NCBI RefSeq assembly: GCF_014203645.1
Contig: NZ_JACHJL010000004.1
Span: forward strand, 124,001-188,000
Source of the DNA: Streptomyces zagrosensis
GTDB lineage: Bacteria > Actinomycetota > Actinomycetes > Streptomycetales > Streptomycetaceae
Direction of reading: 5' to 3'
Length of the DNA: 64,000 nt
Numbering within the stretch: position 1 is the stretch's first letter; every line of letters starts with the position of its first letter. The notes beneath the pieces were generated by a model. It was given only the letters and a program-made list of their open reading frames with translations. It was not told where the DNA came from and did no database searches. Shown here in pieces: positions 1-8,936 of this stretch. The position numbers were made by a program, and so were the translations under genes.

Positions 1-692
1 GCGCCCGCGACACGGCGAGTTCGGGTACGGGTTCGGGCACGGGTACGGGTTCGGGCACGGGCACGGGTTCGGGCACGGGTACAGGTACCAGCTTAGGTAC
101 GGGCAAAGACGCCGGCACAAAGTCAGCAGGGGGCGCACAGGAGAGCGACGGGGCGCAGGAACGTACCGCGGGCGCGGGCGGCACCGTCAGCATCAAGTCC
201 CGCGCCGAGCAGTACGCCGAACTGGCCGACTCGCCCCTCCAAGACGGTACGGAGCAGTTGTACGCGGCGGCGGTGGCGGCGGGCGCCGGGTACGCGGCGT
301 TGGCCGTGCTCCTCTCGCTGCTCCAGGCCACACCGGAGCGGACGGCGTTGCTGGCCCGGCTGCGCACCATGGGTTTGACCCGCCGCCAAGGGCGCCGGCT
401 CCTGGTGTTGGAGGCACTGCCGCAGGCCCTACTGGCCGCGTGCGGTGGCGCGCTCGTCGGTTACGGAGCTATTCGTCTGCTCGCCCCCGGATTGGACCTG
501 ACGCGATTGGCCCTGTCCGCACGCTCCGGCTTTGACGCGTTCGGCACCGTACGACTACACGCCGACACGATGTCCTTGCTGATCCCCGCGCTGGGCGTGG
601 TGGTGCTGACCCTGGCGGTGGTGCTGGTGCAGGCGTGGTGGAGCGGGCGCCGCAAGGAGAACACCGAGCTGAGGGCGGGAGAGTCACGATGA
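1..692 (+). CDS. FtsX-like ABC transporter permease, C-terminal part (5' end outside window)
   Basis: The reading frame is open from base 3 to the TGA at 690-692, so the gene starts upstream of the window. The visible part begins with a Gly-Thr/Ser-Gly low-complexity stretch, then a soluble segment, then three hydrophobic helices (from about base 258, 405 and 590). The loop containing LRTMGLTRRQGRR is typical of the cytoplasmic loop of FtsX/MacB-type permeases. It overlaps the following ATPase gene by ATGA, so the two probably form one exporter or membrane-remodelling complex. The substrate is unknown. The low-complexity segment lies in what should be the extracytoplasmic domain. Confidence 0.8.
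   Translation, partial: ARDTASSGTGSGTGTGSGTGTGSGTGTGTSLGTGKDAGTKSAGGAQESDGAQERTAGAGGTVSIKSRAEQYAELADSPLQDGTEQLYAAAVAAGAGYAALAVLLSLLQATPERTALLARLRTMGLTRRQGRRLLVLEALPQALLAACGGALVGYGAIRLLAPGLDLTRLALSARSGFDAFGTVRLHADTMSLLIPALGVVVLTLAVVLVQAWWSGRRKENTELRAGESR
19..92 (+). repeat. Gly-Thr/Gly-Ser coding tandem repeat
   Basis: Units related to GGTTCGGGCACGGGTAC recur about four times in frame and encode alternating GS/GT dipeptides in the permease. Such repeats change length by slippage; here the unit keeps the reading frame. Confidence 0.8.
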
Positions 693-1975
693 CACAGACG
701 GCAGCCGGCGAGCCGGCATCCAAGGGCGCGGCATCCAACGGCGCGATACCCAAGGAAGCCGCGGCCAAGGGAGCGGCGTCCAACACGGCGACCACGGGAA
801 CGGCCAAGGGGACGGCAAGCAGCGAGGCCCACCGGACCGACGAGGTGACCGACCCGGCGGCGGTGAACGGGCCGGCCGCGGTGAGCGAGCCGGCGAGTGG
901 GCCGGTGAGTGGGCCGGTGAGTGGGCCGCGCCCCGCCGTGCCCTCGCTCGCCGAGCTCGAACGCCGGGCCACCTCGCGTCGCGACCGCCCGGCCTACGGG
1001 CACGACGCGTTGATCTCGTGCGACCGACTGGTACGGGTCTTCTCCACCGATGGGGTCGAGGTACAGGCGCTGCAAGGGCTCGATCTGCTCGTCACCAAGG
1101 GTGAGTTGATGGCGCTGGTCGGCGCGTCCGGAAGCGGCAAGTCCACGCTGATGAACATCCTCGCCGGTCTCGATGTGCCCACGGCGGGCGCGGCCACGGT
1201 GGCCGGGAGCGACCTGCTGAACATGGACGCGGGGGCCCGGCTGCGCTACCGGCGCGACATCGTCGGCTTCGTCTGGCAGCAAACCGCTCGTAACCTCATG
1301 CCGTACCTGACGACCATACAAAACGTGCTGCTCCCCATGCAGTTGCGGGGCCGCGGCCGGCAACGAGCGGAACGTCTCAAGCACGCCGACGAACTACTCA
1401 AGATGCTGCACATCGACCACTGTCGGGACAAGCGCCCACAACAGATGTCCGGCGGCGAACAGCAGCGCGCGGCCATTGCCGTGGCCCTCGCCAACACGCC
1501 GGCCGTGCTGCTCGCGGACGAGCCGACCGGCGAGTTGGACTCGGCCACCGGAGAGGAGATCTTCGCGGCCTTCCGCACCGCCAACGCCGAGTTGGGGACG
1601 ACGGTGGTGATCGTCACCCATGACCAGACCGTGGCGAGCGAGGTCCGTCGAACGGTCGCGATCCGCGATGGCCGCACCTCGTCCGAGGTCCTACGCCGCA
1701 CCGAGGTGGACGCCGAGACGGGCCAGGAATCCCTGGTGGCCCGCGAGTACGCCATGCTCGACCGCGCCGGGCGCCTGCAACTCCCGGCCGACTACACGGA
1801 GTCGCTGGGCATGGAGCACCGCGTACTCCTCGAACTCGAACCCGACCACATAGCCATCTGGCCGGACCACACCCCAGCCCCCGAAGAGTCCACGGCCACG
1901 GAGCCAGCGGCCCGTACCGAATCGACGACCCACGAGGAACCTGCGTCCACTCCCCCGGCGCCCGACGCCCCCTAG
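689..1975 (+). CDS. ABC transporter ATP-binding protein (MacB/LolD type)
   Basis: This 428-residue protein energises the permease encoded just upstream. The ATG at 689 overlaps the permease stop (ATGA); a GTG further upstream is in frame but less likely. Residues 1-100 are an Ala/Thr/Pro-rich, probably disordered extension. The ATPase domain follows with Walker A GASGSGKS near residue 144, signature SGGEQQ near 254 and Walker B VLLADEPTGELD near 273. After the ATPase core come about 100 further residues ending in a Pro/Thr/Glu-rich tail. Long unstructured ends at both termini are unusual for this family. Substrate cannot be inferred. Confidence 0.9.
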   Translation: MTQTAAGEPASKGAASNGAIPKEAAAKGAASNTATTGTAKGTASSEAHRTDEVTDPAAVNGPAAVSEPASGPVSGPVSGPRPAVPSLAELERRATSRRDRPAYGHDALISCDRLVRVFSTDGVEVQALQGLDLLVTKGELMALVGASGSGKSTLMNILAGLDVPTAGAATVAGSDLLNMDAGARLRYRRDIVGFVWQQTARNLMPYLTTIQNVLLPMQLRGRGRQRAERLKHADELLKMLHIDHCRDKRPQQMSGGEQQRAAIAVALANTPAVLLADEPTGELDSATGEEIFAAFRTANAELGTTVVIVTHDQTVASEVRRTVAIRDGRTSSEVLRRTEVDAETGQESLVAREYAMLDRAGRLQLPADYTESLGMEHRVLLELEPDHIAIWPDHTPAPEESTATEPAARTESTTHEEPASTPPAPDAP

Positions 1976-2126
1976 CGCTGCCGTCTTCCTGGCCGCGCCC
2001 GCCTATCCGCCATGGCCAGACGGGCCCCCTCCCGGCACCTCGCGGCCCCTACCAACGGGTCCGCGGGCGCAGCAGGCCAGGCGCTCAACTCCCGTTGGTG
2101 ACCCCGCCGTTCGGGGCCCGTCTCAC

Positions 2127-3050
2127 CTAGCCGCCCATGGCCTGGTGGTCGCGCACCACCTCTTGCAGCACCCGTATCCCGAGGTCGATCAGCGGGTTCT
2201 GCCTGCTGCCCCGGCGCACGCAGGTGAGGACTCGCCGCGTCATCATGTTCTCCCTCGACACCGGCACCCGCACCACCGCCTGACCCGCCGGGCCCTCGGC
2301 CAGTCGCGGGATCAGCGAGACGCCCAGCCCGTTCCCGACCAGCGCCCAGACCGCCAGCCAGTGGGCGGCGGCGTGCACGATACGCGGTGAGAACCCGGCC
2401 GCCGCGCACAACACCCGCACCCGCTGGGAGTGGTCGCAGGCGCCCGGGTCGGCGACGATCCAGTCCTCGTCCGCCGCGTCCTCCAGCCGTATCGACACCT
2501 CCCGCGCCAGCGGGTGATCGGCGGGCACCAGCAGGAAGTACGGCTCCTCCAGCAGCGGACTCTGCTCCAACCGCGCGTCAGCTGGCTGCGGCCCACCCTC
2601 GATGGGCTCCACGACCGCGAGGTCTACCTCTCCGGCCACGAGCAGGTCCAGGCTCTCCGCGGTGTCGCACTCGCGCACCTGCACCAGCAGGTCGGGGTGG
2701 CTGTGCCGCAGCCGCCCGGCCGTAGGCGCGATGAGGCCGCTGATCGCGGTGGTGAAGCCCGCGATACGCAGCGGCCCGGCCAGGCCCGCCCGGTAGGACT
2801 CCAGCTCCGCCTGCGCCTCCTCCCACCGGGCCAGCAGCGCGTCAGCGTGGCCGATCAACAGGCGCCCGGCCGGCGTCAGCCGGATGCCGCGGCCCTGCGG
2901 TTCCAGGATGGGGACCTTGAGTTCGCGCGCCAGTTCGCGCATGTGGTGGGAGACCGCAGACGGGGTCAGGCACAGGGCTTCAGCGGCAGCGGTGACCGTG
3001 CCCTGCTGGTGCACCATGCGGAACATATGAAGCCGACGCAGGTCAATCAT
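2127..3050 (-). CDS. LysR-family transcriptional regulator
   Basis: A 307-residue protein with the N-terminal winged helix-turn-helix of LysR regulators (HQQGTVTAAAEALCLTPSAVS) and a C-terminal effector-binding domain of the periplasmic-binding-protein fold. I chose the ATG at 3050 because the protein then begins MIDLRRLHMF, the usual LysR start; an in-frame GTG at 3065 adds five residues. The gene is divergent from a small zinc-ribbon-like gene starting at 3125, so it may act on the 75-bp region between them. It faces the ABC ATPase gene tail to tail. The ligand is unknown. Confidence 0.88.
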   Translation of the reverse strand: MIDLRRLHMFRMVHQQGTVTAAAEALCLTPSAVSHHMRELARELKVPILEPQGRGIRLTPAGRLLIGHADALLARWEEAQAELESYRAGLAGPLRIAGFTTAISGLIAPTAGRLRHSHPDLLVQVRECDTAESLDLLVAGEVDLAVVEPIEGGPQPADARLEQSPLLEEPYFLLVPADHPLAREVSIRLEDAADEDWIVADPGACDHSQRVRVLCAAAGFSPRIVHAAAHWLAVWALVGNGLGVSLIPRLAEGPAGQAVVRVPVSRENMMTRRVLTCVRRGSRQNPLIDLGIRVLQEVVRDHQAMGG

Positions 3051-3124
3051 GAAAGGATTTTGCACACATCACCCACAAATCTTGCAATAGACCGCAACGG
3101 TTGTCCCGGGCCATTCTGCTTGCC

Positions 3125-3298
3125 ATGAACACTCACTCGAACACCATCGTTTCCCAGCACACCACCAGCGAGGGCCTCGTGGTCTGGAGCCGCTGCGGCT
3201 GCGGACGGCTTCAGATGGTCCTGGTTCCCAACGGCAGCAACGGCAGGGGACTTACCGCGGGCGGACACGACGTTCAGTGCCCGCACTGCGGCCGTTAG
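3125..3298 (+). CDS. Small CxC...CxxC zinc-ribbon-like protein
   Basis: A 57-residue protein with RCGCGRLQM near its middle and CPHCGR at the C terminus: a CxC pair and a CxxC pair that could hold one zinc ion. Similar short proteins beginning with an Asn/Thr-rich segment and containing TTSEGLVVW are, as far as I recall, widespread and uncharacterised in Streptomyces. The ATG at 3125 is preferred to the start at 3101 because it removes an unrelated leader. No clear ribosome site is seen. It is divergent from the LysR gene. Confidence 0.65.
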   Translation: MNTHSNTIVSQHTTSEGLVVWSRCGCGRLQMVLVPNGSNGRGLTAGGHDVQCPHCGR

Positions 3299-3726
3299 CG
3301 CGGCGCAAGCCGAACGGCATGGCGCCGGGAGGAGAGATCGGGACGGAAGGGGAGACCGGGTTGAGACACGGTCGCGGCTGCGTGTATCCCCCATGTGACG
3401 CGCGTCCTGGCGCACCCCTATAGCCGCTACGCACCCACACACCCAGCACCCACGCACCCAGCACCTACGCACCCACGCACCCACGCACCCACGCAGCGAG
3501 GTCAGGCACACCCGGTGCTTCGTTGCGCGGGACGCCCCAAGCGTCCGAGGAACGACCCATCGGTAGGTCGGCGCCGCCGCCGGGGCGGGCCCGGCCTTCC
3601 CCCTTGACCACCTGGGCAGACCCGCAGGGACTTTCACCCAGTCGCCCGACTGACCGTTCGCGCTGAACCCGGGTCAAACACCAGAACCGGGCTGTCGCCG
3701 GCCACCCCGCCATGTACCGCAGCGCC
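3299..3726. other. Intergenic region with CACCCACG tandem repeat
   Basis: No convincing gene. Bases 3431-3494 consist of short imperfect tandem units of the type CGCACCCA. The short open frames across it have no family features or ribosome sites. Confidence 0.6.
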
Positions 3727-3754
3727 GTTATATTAGCGCTGTTATATTAGCGCT
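3727..3754 (+). promoter_or_regulatory. Duplicated 14-bp element; probable leaderless promoter and MarR operator
   Basis: GTTATATTAGCGCT occurs twice in direct succession (3727-3740 and 3741-3754), immediately before the GTG of the marR-like gene at 3755. Each copy has a -10-like TATATT and a palindromic AGCGCT. The second TATATT (3743-3748) is 6 nt from the GTG, as expected for a leaderless mRNA. The repeats are a natural autoregulatory site. Confidence 0.6.
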
Positions 3755-4243
3755 GTGACATCTTCCGATCCCACAGCGCTGCCCGACCCCTGGCACTCCC
3801 TGCACGAGTTGCTGGCCGCCATGGACGCCGAGATCGAGCAGGTCTACGTCGAGCGTGGCATCGAGGGGGTACGACCCCGGTTCGCCTATCCCCTCATCCG
3901 GCTCGCTCACACCGGACCACTGACCATCCGCGAGCTTGCGAAGTCCCTGGACCGCTCGCACTCCGCGATCAGCCAAACCATCGCCGCCATGCGCAAGGAG
4001 GACCTGGTCACCTCCGAGCCGGGGCCCGATGCCCGCACCCGGCGCATCGGCCTGACCGAGCGCGGTCGATCGCTGGTGCCGTTCCTGGAGGCCGAGTGGC
4101 GCGCCACCCACGCGACGGTCGCCGAGCTGGACGGCGAGATTCCGTATGCGTTGAGCACCGCCGTTGAGGAGGTGCGGCGGGCGCTGGAACACCGGTCGAT
4201 GCGACAGCGGCTCCTGCACCACCTGGTCGAACCTCCGCGATGA
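3755..4243 (+). CDS. MarR-family transcriptional regulator
   Basis: A 162-residue regulator with the MarR winged helix: LTIRELAKSLDRSHSAISQTIAAMRKEDLV is the recognition-helix region, followed by the wing PGPDARTRRIGLTERG. The GTG at 3755 directly abuts a duplicated promoter-like element with no Shine-Dalgarno, so translation is probably leaderless. It overlaps the following MFS transporter gene by ATGA. The pairing suggests that it represses its own efflux-pump operon until an inducer binds; the inducer is unknown. Confidence 0.9.
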   Translation: MTSSDPTALPDPWHSLHELLAAMDAEIEQVYVERGIEGVRPRFAYPLIRLAHTGPLTIRELAKSLDRSHSAISQTIAAMRKEDLVTSEPGPDARTRRIGLTERGRSLVPFLEAEWRATHATVAELDGEIPYALSTAVEEVRRALEHRSMRQRLLHHLVEPPR

Positions 4244-5550
4244 GGGGACGTGTCCGGTTTCTCGACATCGGCCCGCTCCGTAACAGTCGGCCCTTTCGCG
4301 ATCTGTGGCTTGGCACCTCGGCCTCCCAACTCGGCGGCCACATAGCCAACGTGGCGGTGCTGGCCCAGGTCTGGGACCTCACCGGCGATCCGGTGAGCAC
4401 AGGCGCCATCGGATTGGCCACCGGCCTGCCCATGGTGCTGTTCGGCCTGCTCGGCGGCGCATTGGCCGACGCCATGGACCGCCGTGCGGTGGTACGGGCC
4501 GCCACCGCGGGCCAACTCCTGGCCGCCGCTGGGCTGTGCGCCCAGGCGCTGGCGGGCAACCGCAGCGTGCTGTTGCTGCTCGTCCTGGTCGCCGCGGGGG
4601 CGGCCAGCGGCGCTCTTGGCGCCCCAGCCAGGCGCACCTTCCCGGTTAGGCTGCTGCCGAGTGGCCAGGTCGCCTCCGGTCTCGCGCTGACCAACCTCTC
4701 CTTCCAGGCGGCGATGTTGGCCGGGCCCGCGATGGCCGGGCTGATCATCGCCCGCTGGGGCTTTCCTGCCGCTTACGCAACCCAGACCGTGGCCATGGCC
4801 ATCTCAACGCTCACGGTGATCCGCCTGCCGGTCATGAAGCCCGAAGGCGCCGCGGCGGCAGGCAGCGGGCGCCGGTTGGAGCGGGGTGAGCGCCGGCTGG
4901 AGCGGGGCGGCTGGCTGATCGCTCTGCGTCGCCCCACGCTGTGGGGCTCGATGGCCACCGACCTGTCCGCGACGCTGCTCGCCATGCCGATCGCGCTCTT
5001 CCCACTGATCAACGAGGTCCGCTTCGGGGGCAACCCGCAGACCCTGGGCCTGTTCCTCTCGGCCGTCGCGGTCGGGGGGATCACGGCCGGTCTGCTGTCC
5101 GGCACGGTGACGCGCTGGCGCCGTGCCGGCCTGGTGCAGTTGTCGGCGGCCGGCGTGTGGGGTCTGGCGCTGGCCTGTTTCGGTCTGGCCGGGCCGCTGT
5201 GGCTGGCGCTCGGGTGTCTGGCCGTGGCGGGCGCCGCCGACACCGTGTCGGTGGTCACCCGAAGCGCCTTGGTGCAACAGGAGACCCCAGACGCGTACCG
5301 GGGGCGGGTCTCCTCCATGGAGCACGTCATCGGCGTCGCAGGCCCCGAACTCGGCAACTTCCGTGGTGGCCTCCTGGCAGCAGCCACCTCCGCCTCCTTC
5401 GCCCTGGTCGCCGGCGGGCTGTCCGCCCTCCTGGCGATCGCCGCCGTGGCCTCGGCTAACGCCCCCCTCCGCGCCTACCGCACGCCACCGCCTGCCGCCG
5501 CGAAGCCGACCGTTTCCGGGGCCACCGAGGCGGTGACAGCCGCTAGTTGA
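4240..5550 (+). CDS. MFS efflux transporter (DHA3/EntS-like)
   Basis: A 436-residue integral membrane protein with about twelve hydrophobic segments in two halves around a charged central loop near residues 205-225. The first loop carries GLLGGALADAMDRRAVV, matching the MFS motif A pattern. The start ANRSRPFRDLWLGTSASQLGG-like N terminus resembles the macrolide/enterobactin exporter branch. It is translationally coupled to the MarR gene (ATGA), so expression is probably induced by an exported compound. A stem-loop follows the stop codon. Confidence 0.88.
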   Translation: MRGRVRFLDIGPLRNSRPFRDLWLGTSASQLGGHIANVAVLAQVWDLTGDPVSTGAIGLATGLPMVLFGLLGGALADAMDRRAVVRAATAGQLLAAAGLCAQALAGNRSVLLLLVLVAAGAASGALGAPARRTFPVRLLPSGQVASGLALTNLSFQAAMLAGPAMAGLIIARWGFPAAYATQTVAMAISTLTVIRLPVMKPEGAAAAGSGRRLERGERRLERGGWLIALRRPTLWGSMATDLSATLLAMPIALFPLINEVRFGGNPQTLGLFLSAVAVGGITAGLLSGTVTRWRRAGLVQLSAAGVWGLALACFGLAGPLWLALGCLAVAGAADTVSVVTRSALVQQETPDAYRGRVSSMEHVIGVAGPELGNFRGGLLAAATSASFALVAGGLSALLAIAAVASANAPLRAYRTPPPAAAKPTVSGATEAVTAAS

Positions 5551-5554
5551 GCTG

Positions 5555-5601
5555 CTGCGGCCCCAGCCTGGAGCCCGACCAGGCGAGGACTGGGGCCGCA
5601 G
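5555..5601. terminator. Stem-loop terminator between convergent genes
   Basis: CTGCGGCCCCAG at 5555-5566 is perfectly complementary to 5590-5601 (12-bp stem, 23-nt loop). It lies 4 nt after the MFS stop and faces the convergent gene ending at 5697; it has no T-tract, as is common in Streptomyces. Confidence 0.6.
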
Positions 5602-5696
5602 TGGCAGGGCCGACTCGAACTCGTTGAGTACCAGCGCGGCACGGACGCGGGCGTGAGCAACGGTTGAGCCGAACGTTGAGCCCTACCCAGGTGGCG

Positions 5697-6203
5697 TCAC
5701 TTCCACGGGTCGGTGAAGGACCGGCCGGGCACCGGCTTGGCGATGAGCGCTAGGGGGATGAAGCAGTTGACCTGACCGATCGCCAGCATGACGGTGGCGA
5801 GTGCCTTGGCCTCATAGTGCTCGGCTGCCTGCGCATACAGGTCATCGGAAACCCTCTCGCCGTCTGCGGACGGCTGAAGCACGGCTTCCACAAGTGCCAG
5901 CGCGGCACGTTCGGGGCCAGTGAAGTACGGCGAGTCACGCCAGGACACCACCGATGAGATCTGCTCCTCCGACGCCCCGGCCTTCCGCAGGAGGCCCGTG
6001 TGCAAAACGGTCAGGTAGGTGCTGCCGACGAGCTGGCCGGCACGCAGCTGAACCAGGCTGATCGTGGAGCGCGGTACCGAACCGTTGCCGGTGGCCTTGA
6101 ACAGTGCCGCGGACACCTCCGCCAACTCGGGGACGAGCTCCACGGGGTTTTCGGACATCCGCGGCACCATCGGGACCTTCGTCGTGATCGAACGCGTTTC
6201 CAT
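5697..6203 (-). CDS. Carboxymuconolactone decarboxylase/AhpD-like protein lacking the CxxC cysteines
   Basis: A 168-residue protein of the AhpD/CMD fold. The ATG at 6203 has AAGGAG 6 nt upstream. The family's redox site is CxxCxxxH; here the aligned segment reads STYLTVLH, keeping His but replacing both cysteines with Ser and Leu. The downstream WRDSPYFTGPERAALALVEAV segment is typical of the family, so the alignment is firm. The protein therefore cannot perform thiol peroxidase chemistry by the AhpD mechanism and may have another role or be inactive. No partner gene is adjacent. Confidence 0.82.
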   Translation of the reverse strand: METRSITTKVPMVPRMSENPVELVPELAEVSAALFKATGNGSVPRSTISLVQLRAGQLVGSTYLTVLHTGLLRKAGASEEQISSVVSWRDSPYFTGPERAALALVEAVLQPSADGERVSDDLYAQAAEHYEAKALATVMLAIGQVNCFIPLALIAKPVPGRSFTDPWK

Positions 6204-6295
6204 CGACGTCTCCTTGGGGCTTTCACATTGCTGTCACCCCCCTGACGGATCACGCCGCACACATGTGACCGATGGGCGCCATGGCCCAACCACCG

Positions 6296-6856
6296 CTATT
6301 GAGGTGCGATTGCCCTCACCCAGCCGTCAACGGTGACGACGTCCGCCCACTGCGGGAACAGTCGCTCAATGAGGACCCGGTGCACTTCCGGATCGGTGTC
6401 CAAACAGGCGTCGGACAAGACGGTGAGGCCGAAGTCCAGGTCGTTCGCCTGGCACAGGGTGGACAGCACCACAGCGCTGGTGGCGATGCCGGTGAGTACG
6501 AGGCTGTCGATACCACGCGCCCTCAGCACCACGTCCAGATCGCTGCCCGAAAACGCGCTCGCCCGCCTCTTGGTGACCACCACATCGCCCGGCCGGGGCG
6601 CGACCTCGGGGTGTATCTCGGTGCCCGGGGCGCCCTCGACGTAGCGGCCGGCGCGTGCGATGGCAGCGAGAGCCTTGTTGCGCGTGCCGACTTCGGGGAA
6701 GCCAGCACGTAGCGCGATGACCACGTAGATCACGGGGATGTTCGCCGCCCGGGCTCCGTCGATCGCTCTACGCAGGCGTGGCAGGTATCCGGAACCGTCG
6801 TCGGCGATGTCCACGATGGCCTGTTGGACGTCCATCACAAGAAGGGCGCTGCTCAT
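6296..6856 (-). CDS. Isochorismatase-family hydrolase
   Basis: A 186-residue cysteine-hydrolase-fold protein. I chose ATG 6856, which has GGAGG 4 nt upstream; a longer frame to 6946 lacks such a site. The catalytic Asp lies in LLVMDVQQ (residue 9) and the Lys in VVVTKRRASAF. The segment that normally holds the nucleophilic Cys reads GIATSAVVLST, with Val in place of Cys, though the usual cis-peptide context is kept. It may thus be non-hydrolytic. It stands alone, with no enterobactin-type genes nearby. Confidence 0.82.
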   Translation of the reverse strand: MSSALLVMDVQQAIVDIADDGSGYLPRLRRAIDGARAANIPVIYVVIALRAGFPEVGTRNKALAAIARAGRYVEGAPGTEIHPEVAPRPGDVVVTKRRASAFSGSDLDVVLRARGIDSLVLTGIATSAVVLSTLCQANDLDFGLTVLSDACLDTDPEVHRVLIERLFPQWADVVTVDGWVRAIAPQ

Positions 6857-7158
6857 GTTGCCTCCGGCAAGGGGCGGTTCGGCGTTGCTACGGATCAGGC
6901 CCTCCATGCTCAGGCCCTGCGCGGCCATGGGCAACTCGCGCTCCACACGCCCCCTTCAACCATGCGTGCGTACGCGCCTCGCGCTCGGCTTGTGTCACGA
7001 CAGCTGTTCTCACCGGTTCACCTCAAAGGGCCCTTACAGCTAGGCGCGTACGCAGTCGTGACCACGGGAAAAGGGCGGAGGTCGGCAGCGGGCGGGAATG
7101 TTCGGGCGGGCCTCCTCGTTCACTCTGGGCCGTCCACGTCGCCACCCCTGGGAGCACT

Positions 7159-7893
7159 GTGCCCGAGACCATGCCCATCACCTCCACTGTTCTCCCGGCC
7201 CTCCCGACCTTGAGTGTGCAGGCCGAGCGCCTGATCGAGCTGGGGGTGCACGAGATCGCCGGGCTGCCCGCCGCCGAACTACGCACTTTCGCCGAGACCG
7301 CTACGGCCGCCGAGGCTGCTGCGGCTGGCGAGTCCGCTACGGCCGGCGAGGCTGTTGGGGCCGGCGAGGCTGCTGCGGCCGGCGGTAGCGCCCTGCTCGC
7401 TGTTCACCCAAGCCACGCCCCTGCCTCTGCCCTCGCGCCGCTGCTTCGCCGCGATGACAAGCCGGGCTTCGTCGTCACCGACATGCCCGATGTTGACCTC
7501 TTCGCCCCGCTCGAAAAGGTCGCGCTGCCCGATGCGCCCTTCTACCTCCTCACTGGCATCGACCGCGGCGACCAGATGGCCAACTGGAGCCCGGCCGAAG
7601 CGCTGCCTGCGCTCACCGAGCAGGCCCGCACGCCGTTGGTGCTCACTGAGGGCATCCACTGGGTGCTACAGCAGCCCGACATCTTGGAGCGCAACCACTG
7701 CTTCATGACCATCGGTTCTCGGCTACGTAAAGCCAACGGCGCCCTTGACGCCCGCACCCCGGCGCTCTGGATCAGCAACGGCACCGGCCGGGACGGCCGC
7801 GAGCGCCGCAACGCCCCCAAGGTCGGCTGGTGCTGGGCGGGCAACCGGCACACGTGGCTGGGCTTCGCCTCCGCAACCGGCCGCCGGATCTAG
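7159..7893 (+). CDS. DUF5701-like conserved protein
   Basis: A protein of about 244 residues. The C-terminal two thirds (from LFAPLEKVALPDAPFYLL to the end) carries features I associate with DUF5701: WSPAEALPAL, LTEGIHW, RTPALWISNGTGRDGRER and GWCWAGNRHTWLGFASA. GTG 7159 has GGGAG upstream and is preferred; ATG 7171 is the alternative. Between residues 45 and 80 is an Ala/Gly/Glu repeat (AAAGESATAGEA type) encoded by imperfect 15-18 bp units at about 7305-7390, probably a slippage expansion. Function unknown. Confidence 0.75.
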   Translation: MPETMPITSTVLPALPTLSVQAERLIELGVHEIAGLPAAELRTFAETATAAEAAAAGESATAGEAVGAGEAAAAGGSALLAVHPSHAPASALAPLLRRDDKPGFVVTDMPDVDLFAPLEKVALPDAPFYLLTGIDRGDQMANWSPAEALPALTEQARTPLVLTEGIHWVLQQPDILERNHCFMTIGSRLRKANGALDARTPALWISNGTGRDGRERRNAPKVGWCWAGNRHTWLGFASATGRRI

Positions 7894-8310
7894 CGCGAAC
7901 CACGCTCGCCCCACCGCGGGCGGCCCCGCTGTCCATACGGCTTCGCGAAGTGATGTCCGGCCTCACTCTCGACGGAAGCACGGGATCGCGGCGAATACGC
8001 GGTGCCGAAGGCGCCCGGCGGCTTTCACAGGCTGCCAATAAACTGTCAAAAAGCCGATTGACCCCGCGGCTTGTGCCTCGTATCACCACGGGGGACAGTC
8101 AATCCGCGCCACTCAAGCCGAAGGACGGCGAGCGGGGCGACGCATCGAACGCCGCTGTTCACCCAGTGCGCTGTGCGTCAGCCCCCTCGCACACCACGTG
8201 CCTGCGAACATCCGTGGCGCGTAGCCCGCGCCACCCGAGCGCGGAACCGTCGAACCACCTGTCGCCACCAGGCAGCACATGGTACCGACACCTACCAAAG
8301 GGGTATTGTC
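7894..8310. other. Intergenic region without a recognised gene
   Basis: About 400 bases with no frame showing family features. It should contain the promoter of the secreted peptidase gene starting at 8311, whose ribosome site AAAGGGG is at about 8297-8303. Confidence 0.5.
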
Positions 8311-8868
8311 ATGCGCACGCTAATGGGTAGATTGGCTGGAGCCGCCGCGTCCGTCGCCATGGTGGTCGCGTTCCCTCTCACGGCCAACGCCGCCGAGAAG
8401 GCGGACGTCACCCCTGCACCCACCACGTACGCCTCCGCGGCATCAGTGGCGACTGACCCCGGCCTACGGCTCACCGGAGACCAGGCCGGCGAGCGCGCCA
8501 CCGCCGCACCGCCGGTAGCCAAGAAGCCCGCAACAGCCCAGGCCAGCTGGTACTACCACATCACCTCCTCCTGCCGCGGCTACGAAAACTCCATAGTCAG
8601 GGGCGCCGACTACTGGGGCGGAGGGGTACGCACCACCTCCAGCGGCACACCCGTCTCCTGCACCAGCGGCTACGTCCAAGGCTGCGGCATCTCCAACGCC
8701 GTTGGCTGCAACTGGAACCAGGGAGGACGCATCGCCCTGTCCTCCATGGTGCGCGACATGGCACTGCTGGCGGCACACGAGTTCGGACACAACTGGTACG
8801 GCCACAGCGCCCAAGGCTGCGCGAGCTGGAACAGCGCGTACGACGTCATGAAGACGACGATGTGCTGA
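8311..8868 (+). CDS. Small secreted zinc metallopeptidase-like protein (HExxHxxxxH)
   Basis: A 185-residue precursor. Residues 1-28 form a signal peptide ending at TANA-AEK, followed by an Ala/Thr/Pro-rich propeptide-like segment to about residue 70. The mature region contains H156-E157-F-G-H160-N-W-Y-G-H165, a zinc-binding HExxH with a third His five residues on. This spacing differs from both the metzincin and snapalysin motifs. Six cysteines in the mature part could form three disulfides. The start ATG has AAAGGGG upstream. Snapalysin-like neutral proteases of Streptomyces are the nearest idea by size, but I cannot assign the family. A strong hairpin follows the gene. Confidence 0.7.
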   Translation: MRTLMGRLAGAAASVAMVVAFPLTANAAEKADVTPAPTTYASAASVATDPGLRLTGDQAGERATAAPPVAKKPATAQASWYYHITSSCRGYENSIVRGADYWGGGVRTTSSGTPVSCTSGYVQGCGISNAVGCNWNQGGRIALSSMVRDMALLAAHEFGHNWYGHSAQGCASWNSAYDVMKTTMC

Positions 8869-8936
8869 CCCATCCCCCATGCGTCGCGTGCCGTAACACG
8901 GCCTCGCGGAGGTAGCGGTTTTCACGAGACGGACGT

